A stretch of DNA of 5,324 nt from a bacterium SM23_31 (GTDB lineage Bacteria; SM23-31), in assembly GCA_001304035.1 (NCBI GenBank), contig LJUD01000253.1, positions 1-5,324 of the forward strand, in the 5' to 3' direction. The number at the start of each line of letters is the position of its first letter. Within the stretch, counting starts at the first letter, position 1. Under the pieces are notes generated by a model that searched no databases, was not told where the DNA came from, and was given only the letters and a program-made list of their open reading frames with translations. This document shows positions 1 to 5,320 of this stretch, one piece after another. The position numbers and the translations under genes were made by a program.

Positions 1-7
1 GGCAGTT

Positions 8-14
8 CCTCCTT
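8..14 (-). promoter_or_regulatory. Shine-Dalgarno of a minus-strand gene starting off the left edge
   Basis: Read on the minus strand, positions 14 down to 8 are AAGGAGG, a full match to the anti-16S tail. They are followed by seven bases (AACTGCC) that reach the window edge. With normal spacing the start codon would be the first codon left of position 1. Nothing of the protein is visible, so its identity is unknown. Confidence 0.6.
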
Positions 15-135
15 ACATTGGGTGACCTAAGTTTAACAATTTATCGGAGAAACCACAACTTATTTCTACATGCCATTTGTCCAGTTTTAAAAAAAACAGT
101 ACACCGGTCTGTAAGATAAATAAAATTAAGTTATA

Positions 136-164
136 ATTATATAAAAATATTTTTTAAAATCCAA
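136..164 (-). promoter_or_regulatory. Candidate sigma70 promoter of the off-window leftward gene
   Basis: On the minus strand TTGGAT (164-159) is followed by a 17-base spacer and a perfect TATAAT (141-136). This would start transcription near position 129 and give a leader of about 130 bases ending in the AAGGAGG site. The -35 matches consensus only at TTG. The -10 element lies in near-palindromic A/T sequence that also contains TATAAT on the plus strand at 132-137, but no -35 element is placed correctly for that direction. Confidence 0.45.
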
Positions 165-375
165 GGAGTTTTAATACAAAAATTGCCCCGATTATTATAA
201 AGAAACACTTTTTTCACCTGTAAATGTTTATTTTCCCGCCGGTTAATAAGTTAGATTATTATCATCTCGAATTTCTGAGTAACTTTAGTCTAAGTTTTTC
301 GCCGCTTCATATAAAGACTGCAATTTATTAATCTGAATTATTTATAAATTTATAATAATTAAACAGTATATTAAA

Positions 376-392
376 TAAAAACAATCTATTAT
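376..392 (+). repeat. 17-bp direct repeat, copy 1
   Basis: TAAAAACAATCTATTAT occurs here and again, identical and in the same orientation, at 1980-1996. This copy lies 42 bases beyond the stop codon of the PLP enzyme gene. Similarity does not extend beyond the 17 bases on either side. The sequence is A+T-rich, so chance cannot be excluded, but an exact 17-mer within 5.3 kb is unusual. Confidence 0.6.
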
Positions 393-434
393 CCCGCTTT
401 GTAGATTCGCCTTTGATTTTTACAAAAGAACTAT

Positions 435-1622
435 CTACGGCAATTTATTCAGAGCTTGTTCAAAATCTGCCATAAGGTCATCGGGATCTTCAAGCCCAAC
501 CGATACACGTATCATTGAAGGCGTTACTTTTGCTTCTTTTAATTCGCCTGTTGACAGCCAGACATGCGACGTGATAACGGGTATGCTCACCAGCGTTTCA
601 ACTCCGCCAAGACTCGTTGCGTTTAACATTATCTCCAGGTTATCGACTACTTTCATTGCCTCAGCTTTACCGCCGTACACTTCAAATGCTATCATTCCGC
701 CAAATCCGTGCATTTGCTTCTTGGCGAGTTCGTAAAACGGATTATCGGGCAGTCCCGGGTAGTGAACCGCATCCACTTTTGAATGGACGTTCAGGAATTC
801 AGCCAATTTAAGTGCATTCTCATTTTGCCGCTGTACCCTGACATCCAGGGTCATAAGACTGCGCAGTAGAAGAAAAACATTAAACGGGTCGATTGTCGGT
901 CCGTAGATTTGTGAACGGCTGCGGCATTTTTCAATAAATTCCCGTGTCCCGACAATAACGCCGGCGAGAACGTCGCTGTGTCCACCGAGGTATTTTGTCG
1001 CACTGTGGACAACGATATCGATGCCGTGTACTATCGGCTGCTGATTGATGGGGGAGGCAAACGTATTGTCGACTATCGTTGTTATGCCGAGGTCGTGTGC
1101 CTGCTTCGTGATGCGATCGATGTCAAGTATCTGCAGGTTCGGATTGGTCGGCGTTTCAAAGTAAAGCAACTTTGTTTTTTCTGAAGCGATAGTTTTCAGT
1201 TCGTATAACGCTTCAATTGGTGCAAAACGTACTGAAATCCCGTATTTTTGCAGCTCACCGCGAAAAAAGTTGAGCGTCTGACCGTAGAGTGTAGGGATTG
1301 TAATAAGCTCATCGCCTTTCTTCAAAACAGAGAGTACCGTAGTGGTAATTGCCGCCATGCCCGAGGCGAAAAATGCGGAATCCTCTCCGCCTTCAAGCAG
1401 CGCCATCCGTTTTTCGAGAACATCCTGTGCCGGATTGCCGTACCGCTGATAAATGTAATGTTTTCGTTCTCCACGTACCATATATCCCTCAACGGCATCG
1501 GAATCCGGAAATACATAGGTCGATGTGTGATATATCGGCGGAGAAACAGGAGCACTCGAACCTTTTTTTATTTCATTGCCGTGTATCGCCAGTGTTGCCG
1601 GCTTGCGGGGTATTGGTGTCAT
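435..1622 (-). CDS. PLP-dependent trans-sulfuration enzyme (Cys/Met metabolism family)
   Basis: A complete 395-residue fold-type I PLP enzyme of the cystathionine gamma-synthase / gamma-lyase / methionine gamma-lyase / O-acetylhomoserine sulfhydrylase family, at the normal family length. The family makes or breaks C-gamma-S bonds of homocysteine, cystathionine or methionine in the cytoplasm. Visible active-site elements are YQRYGNP (58-64; Tyr58 and Arg60 reach the PLP phosphate of the neighbouring subunit), SGM (87-89), Tyr113 stacking on the cofactor, ETPTNP (156-161), Asp185 in the VDNT motif, SATKYLGGHSD (207-217) with the Schiff-base Lys210, SLGGVET (337-343), and Arg372 in RVSVGLEDP binding the substrate carboxylate. 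The start is supported by AAGGAG (1636-1631) eight bases upstream. Gln115 sits where methionine gamma-lyases have Cys and most relatives have Gly. The exact reaction (metB, metC, mgl or metY type) cannot be decided from the sequence, so no symbol is given. It stands alone and is divergent from the lipoprotein gene. Confidence 0.96.
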   Translation of the reverse strand: MTPIPRKPATLAIHGNEIKKGSSAPVSPPIYHTSTYVFPDSDAVEGYMVRGERKHYIYQRYGNPAQDVLEKRMALLEGGEDSAFFASGMAAITTTVLSVLKKGDELITIPTLYGQTLNFFRGELQKYGISVRFAPIEALYELKTIASEKTKLLYFETPTNPNLQILDIDRITKQAHDLGITTIVDNTFASPINQQPIVHGIDIVVHSATKYLGGHSDVLAGVIVGTREFIEKCRSRSQIYGPTIDPFNVFLLLRSLMTLDVRVQRQNENALKLAEFLNVHSKVDAVHYPGLPDNPFYELAKKQMHGFGGMIAFEVYGGKAEAMKVVDNLEIMLNATSLGGVETLVSIPVITSHVWLSTGELKEAKVTPSMIRVSVGLEDPDDLMADFEQALNKLP

Positions 1623-1686
1623 TGCATCCTCTCCTTAGACTCTGCTCAGGACTACGTTTTTCGATAAAAATGGGTTATAAAAACAA

Positions 1687-1715
1687 AATGTACAAAAATT
1701 TGAGTGTAAATCCAA
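1687..1715 (-). promoter_or_regulatory. Weak sigma70-like promoter candidate of the PLP enzyme gene
   Basis: On the minus strand TTGGAT (1715-1710), a 17-base spacer and TACATT (1692-1687; four of six consensus bases) would start transcription near 1680, about 58 bases before the start codon. The -35 hexamer and the next two bases (TTGGATTT) are identical to the promoter candidate at 136-164. A weak core promoter with boxes just upstream would fit activator dependence, but this is inference. Confidence 0.3.
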
Positions 1716-1725
1716 GAATCATTTG

Positions 1726-1757
1726 GTTAAAAGTTTCGTTAAGAATCTGTTAAGAAT
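1726..1757 (-). promoter_or_regulatory. Phased CTTAAC repeats, candidate response-regulator operator
   Basis: On the plus strand GTTAAGAAT occurs twice as exact 9-mers (1738-1746 and 1749-1757), with a third box GTTAAA at 1726-1731. Box starts are 12 and 11 bases apart, so they lie on one face of the helix. Read toward the PLP gene they are CTTAAC, CTTAAC, TTTAAC, ending ten bases before the candidate -35. Direct hexamer-to-octamer repeats with 11-bp periodicity are typical sites of PhoB/OmpR-family winged-helix regulators; cyanobacterial pho boxes of the CTTAACCT type are especially similar. The regulator itself is not in the window. Confidence 0.35.
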
Positions 1758-1979
1758 GGTTGAATATTTAATCGTAAAAACGGATTTATCGCCACTTTAA
1801 TCAGGTATTACGCTGCACGTTGAGACTAGGTGTCTGATACCGGTTACTGCATTGTAAAATTCGTGTAATGAGAGTAATCCAGCCTGTAGACTATTCATGA
1901 AATCACCCGGCACGATGTGCAGGTTTTGAGAATATCGACTGAAATGTTCTGATAAAAAGGAGGTATTAGGTTTCATTAT

Positions 1980-1996
1980 TAAAAACAATCTATTAT
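1980..1996 (+). repeat. 17-bp direct repeat, copy 2
   Basis: Identical to 376-392 in sequence and orientation, 1604 bases away. The two copies enclose the whole PLP enzyme gene together with its candidate promoter and operator. This copy lies about 130 bases upstream of the lipoprotein start. Confidence 0.6.
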
Positions 1997-2044
1997 GAAT
2001 GACGTACTTTTAAAAATATCAACGGCTGTGAGGACAGAAAAATC

Positions 2045-2073
2045 TTGATATTGTATTATTAAAATATTATCTT
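2045..2073 (+). promoter_or_regulatory. Candidate sigma70 promoter of the lipoprotein gene
   Basis: TTGATA (2045-2050, five of six consensus bases), a 17-base spacer and TATCTT (2068-2073, four of six) would start transcription near 2080 and give a leader of about 40 bases. A TATTAT at 2065-2070 is a better -10 but leaves only a 14-base spacer. Confidence 0.4.
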
Positions 2074-2110
2074 AATATGAATTGTGTATGAAGTAATTAT
2101 ATCCAACAAT

Positions 2111-2117
2111 GAGGGGG
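2111..2117 (+). promoter_or_regulatory. Ribosome binding site deciding the lipoprotein start
   Basis: GAGGGGG lies five bases before the ATG at 2123. It favours this start over the in-frame ATG at 2084, which has no such site and would put an acidic, non-signal-like stretch ahead of the hydrophobic core. Confidence 0.6.
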
Positions 2118-2122
2118 ATGCG

Positions 2123-3211
2123 ATGCATAGTTTTTATTGTTATTTAGTGCTCTTTTTTCTTCTCTTCTTTTCCTGCAACAAGGTTCTTCCAACTGAGACA
2201 ATAATTGACGATGATATCGTTATGATACCTGATGTTTGGTATAATATCTCACCCGGTCAAAACGGTAATCCTGAGGATTCATATTTTTTTTTAGGTCTGT
2301 ATTTTATCAATTCCAATAAAGGTTGGGTTGTTGGAAGAAAGAGGCCCGAGAATGACCAAAATCGAGGCATTGTATGCATCACTGAAAATGGAGGAGAATC
2401 CTGGACTGAAGTTTTGGTTCCGGAAGTTACAGATCTTGAACATGTATATTTTTTTAACCAGCGAATCGGTATTGCTATCAATAATGCTTACGGACCTATG
2501 AGGACAACCGATGGTGGAAATACGTGGCAACTTACGCCTATAAGCATGTGGGCGTTAAGGGGAATTGCAGTTGATGAAGCGAACTCTGTATGGGGTGTCC
2601 GGTCGTGGGGTGAAGGAACATTTCTTATAAATTCCAATGATCAAGGTGCAACATGGCAAGTATTGGAAAATTCGAGGATTAATGACGAGCTTACTCCGTA
2701 TTTTTTAGCAATAGGTGCTCTTAAACCCCAAAATATTATCATGGCAGGTCAGTATCAACCAGGAGGATTTTTAGGTTCTAGGAAGGATCACCTGATTCTA
2801 CATACGATAAATGGAGGTAACTCCTGGGAAGAAATATTTCTGCCGGAAGAACTCCTGCCCTACGGAGAATATATCGATTGCGTGAAGTTCATCGACGACT
2901 TGCACGGGTGGATTGGATGTGATTACCGAACGATCATTCATACTATTGACGGAGGAACCACATGGGTAAAGCAAGAACTTGGGATCGGTAATGATTCAAT
3001 CTACTCAATTGATGCTATCGATGAAAATCATGCTATTGCAGTAACGAGTAATGCAGCTATCCTTGTAACAAAGAACGGGGGTGAGCAATGGGAAGAGATT
3101 TTAGCTCCCAGCACTTTAACTCACAGACTCATAAGAGTACAGTATCTTGAATCGAATTTTGCGTATGCCTTGGGACAAGCTGCAGTACTCAAAGCAAAAA
3201 TAAGCAGATAA
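2123..3211 (+). CDS. Ycf48/Asp-box beta-propeller, probable lipoprotein
   Basis: From the chosen ATG the protein has 362 residues. It opens with a hydrophobic signal peptide (4-17) ending in FFSC, so Cys18 is the likely lipidated residue. The lipobox is loose (Phe at -3), as is common outside Proteobacteria. Six Asp-box motifs of the form [ST]-x-[DN]-x-G-x-[TSQ]-W follow, starting at residues 87, 128, 171, 228, 274 and 316. They alternate with strands such as YFINSNKGWVVG (60-71) and VKFIDDLHGWIGC (254-266). This alternation is typical of Ycf48-like and BNR-repeat propellers, probably with six or seven blades. The predicted place is the envelope or cell surface. No sialidase catalytic residues can be recognised, so an enzymatic role is not supported; a binding or assembly-factor role is inference. 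The promoter and ribosome binding site lie just upstream, and the next gene follows after 153 bases. The signal n-region has no Lys or Arg, and a nine-T run lies at 2284-2292. Confidence 0.87.
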   Translation: MHSFYCYLVLFFLLFFSCNKVLPTETIIDDDIVMIPDVWYNISPGQNGNPEDSYFFLGLYFINSNKGWVVGRKRPENDQNRGIVCITENGGESWTEVLVPEVTDLEHVYFFNQRIGIAINNAYGPMRTTDGGNTWQLTPISMWALRGIAVDEANSVWGVRSWGEGTFLINSNDQGATWQVLENSRINDELTPYFLAIGALKPQNIIMAGQYQPGGFLGSRKDHLILHTINGGNSWEEIFLPEELLPYGEYIDCVKFIDDLHGWIGCDYRTIIHTIDGGTTWVKQELGIGNDSIYSIDAIDENHAIAVTSNAAILVTKNGGEQWEEILAPSTLTHRLIRVQYLESNFAYALGQAAVLKAKISR

Positions 3212-3299
3212 GCGATTTTCGATCAAAGTTGTTGTATATTCTGTGGTTTTTAGTGCACATAGATTAACTCCCATTTCCCAATTTCTACAATTTTTCACC

Positions 3300-3328
3300 T
3301 TGCATTTTTCCTCTGATTTCCGTATTCT
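3300..3328 (+). promoter_or_regulatory. Weak promoter candidate upstream of nfo
   Basis: TTGCAT (3300-3305), a 17-base spacer and TATTCT (3323-3328) would start transcription about 30 bases before the nfo ATG. The hexamers match consensus in only three and four positions. The spacer between the lipoprotein gene and nfo is pyrimidine-rich and shows no terminator hairpin, so readthrough from the lipoprotein gene is also possible. Confidence 0.2.
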
Positions 3329-3364
3329 TTATGTTTTCTTCTTCATCACAAATAAGAATAACAA

Positions 3365-4231
3365 ATGACAGAAAACAGTAAGAATTCCCGGCTTTTCGGC
3401 TGTCACGTCTCGGTTGCGGGAGGCTTGAGCAACGCATTCAAGCGGGCGGTCGATATTGGCTGCGATACGATTCAGATATTCTCTAAAAACCAAAAGCAGT
3501 GGAAGCCGAAGCCGTTTGATCCGGATGAGGTTGCGAAATACCATGAGGAAAAAAAGCGCACAAGCATTGCTCCGGTAGTAATACACGATTCGTACTTGAT
3601 TAACCTCTGTGCATCAAATCCTGTTAATTTGAAAAAATCCCGCGAGAGTTTTGCGGATGAGGTAGAACGTGCAGACATATTAAAAGCGGAATACTTGAAT
3701 TTTCACCCCGGTGCACACCAGGGAAAAGGAGAGGACTGGGGAATAAAAAAAATAGCCGAATCATTGAATATTATTACTGAAAAGTCTTCCGGTTCTATGG
3801 TAACGCTGCTGCTTGAGGCTACCGCAGGGCAGGGTACAAGTATAGGGTACCGGTTTGAGCATCTACGCCGTATAATAGATTTGTCGGAAAAGAAAGACCG
3901 CATGGCTGTTTGTATCGATACGGCACACATTTTTGCCGCCGGATATGATATTAGTACAGAGGAAGCTTATGAAGCTGTCATGTTGGAGCTAAATGACGTC
4001 ATAGGCCTGGATAATGTGATGGTGTTTCACATAAACGATTCGAAAACGGAGCTTGGCTCGCGTGTCGACCGGCACGAAAATCTCGGCAAGGGGCGCATTG
4101 GTCTGCGTGCTTTCGAGTTTTTTGTAAATGATGAGCGGCATGCGGGCAAACCCATGATCCTTGAAACGCCCGGCGGTGAGAAGTTTTTTAAAAAAAACCT
4201 GAAAATACTTCGGAATATGATAAAAAAATGA
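3365..4231 (+). CDS. nfo: Endonuclease IV (AP endonuclease, Nfo family)
   Basis: A complete 288-residue class II apurinic/apyrimidinic endonuclease of the xylose-isomerase-like TIM-barrel fold, close to the usual length of about 280. It cuts DNA 5' of abasic sites and removes 3'-blocking groups during base excision repair. All nine ligands of the trinuclear zinc centre can be placed: His74, His114, Glu151, Asp185, His188, His222, Asp235, His237 and Glu267. Family motifs are CHVSVAGG (13-20), QIFSKNQKQW (37-46), HDSYLINL (74-81), NFHPGAH (112-118), EATAGQG (151-157), CIDTAHIFAAGYD (183-195), HINDSK (222-227), DRHENLGKGRIG (235-246) and ETPGG (267-271). The ATG at 3365 is the only start that keeps CHVSVAGG. 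There is no clear Shine-Dalgarno (upstream AATAAGAATAACAA), unlike the strong sites of the PLP and left-edge genes. It is separated by 251 bases from the next gene. Confidence 0.97.
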   Translation: MTENSKNSRLFGCHVSVAGGLSNAFKRAVDIGCDTIQIFSKNQKQWKPKPFDPDEVAKYHEEKKRTSIAPVVIHDSYLINLCASNPVNLKKSRESFADEVERADILKAEYLNFHPGAHQGKGEDWGIKKIAESLNIITEKSSGSMVTLLLEATAGQGTSIGYRFEHLRRIIDLSEKKDRMAVCIDTAHIFAAGYDISTEEAYEAVMLELNDVIGLDNVMVFHINDSKTELGSRVDRHENLGKGRIGLRAFEFFVNDERHAGKPMILETPGGEKFFKKNLKILRNMIKK

Positions 4232-4340
4232 AGTTGTTAGAATTCCATTTTGCAGGATTAAGGATAGCATTAACAAACATTACGAAACTAAGTTTTTAAT
4301 AGTATAACATCCCTGAGCTTTCTACATAGCGGTCGCTGGT

Positions 4341-4370
4341 TTGCTTATAAAGAAACTCACATAATACAAT
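4341..4370 (+). promoter_or_regulatory. Candidate promoter of the MBL-fold hydrolase gene
   Basis: TTGCTT (4341-4346), an 18-base spacer and TACAAT (4365-4370, five of six consensus bases) would give an A+T-rich leader of about 105 bases. The leader contains AAAGCTGAAA twice (4390-4399 and 4447-4456). No stable hairpin or known riboswitch was recognised. Confidence 0.35.
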
Positions 4371-4482
4371 ATAAAAACCGGTATCATATAAAGCTGAAAT
4401 GGAGTGTTTTTTATTGTTATAAATAAATCAAACTAAACTTATTAAAAAAGCTGAAAGCTAATAACCGGAAGCTGTCTTAGCC

Positions 4483-5109
4483 ATGTTCATTAAAACCATA
4501 ACGGTCAGCCCTTTTGCATCGAATTGTTATCTTGTTGCTTCGGCGAATACCCGGCGGGGTGTGGTTATCGATCCCGGAGACGACGTGGAAGAAATTATCC
4601 GAACAGCACAAAACGAGAATGTGATAATAGAAAAGATTATCAATACCCACGGACATATCGACCATACCGCAGGTGTTAAAGAAATGCAGGAGCGGTTAAA
4701 AATACCATACTATATTCACAAAGCTGATATGATGTATCTCCTAACAATACCGCATCAGGCGGAATTTTATGGCATGAAAACGCTGGGAGTTCCGAATGTA
4801 AATGGATATTTACGCGGGGGAGATAGTATCGATTTTGATAAGATTTCTTTAAAGGTAATTCACACACCCGGACATACGCCGGGCGGTGTCTGCTTTCTTG
4901 GTGAAAATGAAATTTTTACCGGTGATACTCTTTTCGCAGGTTCAATCGGCAGAACTGACCTGCCGGGTGGAAGTTACGACGAGTTGATTCATTCAATTAC
5001 AACAAAGTTACTTATTCTTAATGAAGACATAGTCGTGTACAGCGGTCACGGTCCTTCGACAACTATCGGAATAGAAAAACAAACAAATCCGTTTTTAAAA
5101 AGCTTTTAA
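4483..5109 (+). CDS. MBL-fold metallo-hydrolase, glyoxalase II-like (YcbL type)
   Basis: A complete 208-residue metallo-beta-lactamase-fold hydrolase. The metal site is intact: THGHIDH (55-61) gives His56, His58, Asp60 and His61; HTPGHTPGG (127-135) gives His131; FTGDTLF (145-151) gives the bridging Asp148; and GHGP (188-191) gives His189. GSIGRTDLPGG (153-163) and the ending TTIGIEKQTNPFL (193-205) are hallmarks of the glyoxalase II / YcbL branch. Classical hydroxyacylglutathione hydrolase is about 250 residues and has a C-terminal glutathione-binding helical domain. That domain is missing here, as in YcbL, so the thiol ester or other substrate is unknown. The enzyme is cytoplasmic, since no signal peptide is visible. 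Translation initiation is weakly marked: GGAAG (4467-4471) is 11 bases from the ATG. The gene ends in an AAAAGCTTTT palindrome overlapping the stop region, without a U-tract terminator. Confidence 0.95.
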   Translation: MFIKTITVSPFASNCYLVASANTRRGVVIDPGDDVEEIIRTAQNENVIIEKIINTHGHIDHTAGVKEMQERLKIPYYIHKADMMYLLTIPHQAEFYGMKTLGVPNVNGYLRGGDSIDFDKISLKVIHTPGHTPGGVCFLGENEIFTGDTLFAGSIGRTDLPGGSYDELIHSITTKLLILNEDIVVYSGHGPSTTIGIEKQTNPFLKSF

Positions 5110-5251
5110 GTATTTTCTATTGCCGAATGGTTGATTGATGTTTTTAAAATCTAAAAGGTTATTGCTTAAAAATGATAACTGTAAAATGATTGCTGACCGT
5201 TGAAAAACTGAAAACTTATTTGTCTTTTATCTTTAAATTTATTAACTTTAA

Positions 5252-5257
5252 TATAAT
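5252..5257 (+). promoter_or_regulatory. Perfect -10 element, candidate rRNA operon promoter
   Basis: TATAAT lies in a strongly A+T-rich stretch (5211-5265) that could act as an UP element. No good -35 hexamer sits 16-18 bases upstream. Transcription would start near 5264 and pass a small hairpin and a boxA-like sequence before leaving the window. Confidence 0.4.
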
Positions 5258-5266
5258 TTACAATTT

Positions 5267-5280
5267 ACTTTATTTAAAGT
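5267..5280 (+). promoter_or_regulatory. Small hairpin in putative rRNA leader (boxB-like)
   Basis: ACTTT (5267-5271), loop ATTT, AAAGT (5276-5280) form a perfect five-base-pair stem. It lies between the -10 element and the boxA-like site, the usual boxB-boxA order in antitermination leaders. On its own it is weak and could be chance in A+T-rich DNA. Confidence 0.25.
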
Positions 5281-5308
5281 GAAATGTTTACGATAAAGTT
5301 GGACAAAT

Positions 5309-5320
5309 TGTTCTTTGAAA
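5309..5320 (+). promoter_or_regulatory. boxA-like antitermination site, probable 16S rRNA leader
   Basis: TGTTCTTTGAAA closely resembles the rRNA-operon boxA bound by NusB-NusE (E. coli TGCTCTTTAACAA; B. subtilis TGTTCTTTGAAAACT). It lies about 45 bases after the predicted transcription start, in non-coding sequence at the right edge. The inference is that a 16S rRNA gene lies just to the right on the plus strand; no rRNA sequence itself is visible. Confidence 0.5.

Larger units (their letters stand above)
1..434. other. A+T-rich intergenic region, leader of an off-window gene
   Basis: No open frame here looks like a gene. The region is strongly A+T-rich with long T and A runs. On the minus strand it contains a plausible sigma70-type promoter (136-164) and a perfect-looking Shine-Dalgarno sequence (8-14), which together suggest a leftward gene starting immediately outside the window. 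The right end (about 376-434) is the 3' flank of the PLP enzyme gene and holds one copy of a 17-bp direct repeat. I saw no strong hairpin plus U-tract terminator after the PLP gene. No tRNA or riboswitch was recognised. Confidence 0.7.
1623..2122. other. Divergent intergenic region of about 500 bases
   Basis: This spacer separates the leftward PLP enzyme gene from the rightward lipoprotein gene. It holds a ribosome binding site and weak promoter for the former, three GTTAAR boxes (1726-1757), a 17-bp repeat copy (1980-1996), and a promoter and ribosome binding site for the latter. The middle part (about 1797-1976) is less A+T-rich. It stays open on the minus strand for 59 codons from an ATG at 1976 to a TAA at 1799-1797, but that frame has no ribosome binding site and no recognisable similarity. 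It may be a decayed gene or plain spacer. An imperfect palindrome, GGTGTCTGATACC, lies at 1829-1841. Confidence 0.6.

Noticed and set aside
89..112. Possible terminator or attenuator in the left leader (ACAG ... CTGT followed by eight T on the minus strand)
   Set aside because: The stem is only four base pairs with a nine-base loop, which is too weak to call an intrinsic terminator.
401..438. Inverted repeat GTAGAT ... ATCTAC after the PLP gene stop
   Set aside because: A six-bp stem with a 26-base loop and no adjoining U-tract does not support a terminator.
1248..1667. Plus-strand open frames of up to 139 codons across the PLP enzyme gene
   Set aside because: They lie opposite a clearly coding, fully motif-supported gene and show no domain or ribosome binding site. 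They are antisense shadows.
1640..1800. SAM or other riboswitch in the PLP enzyme leader
   Set aside because: The predicted leader is short and A+T-rich, and no conserved SAM-riboswitch core or long helices could be found on the minus strand.
1957..1973. AAGGAGGT-like sequence on the plus strand in the divergent spacer
   Set aside because: No ATG, GTG or TTG opening a meaningful frame follows at ribosome-binding distance.
2123..3211. Sialidase or glycosidase function from the Asp-box repeats
   Set aside because: Asp-boxes are structural. The FRIP-type motif and catalytic Arg/Tyr/Glu set of sialidases are not visible.
3116..3298. Minus-strand 60-codon frame at the 3' end of the lipoprotein gene
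   Set aside because: It mostly overlaps the propeller coding region and the short spacer and has no recognisable protein features.
5098..5107. AAAAGCTTTT palindrome at the end of the MBL hydrolase gene as a terminator
   Set aside because: It has no loop and no stable G+C stem, and it lies inside the final codons. It looks like ordinary A+T-rich coding sequence.
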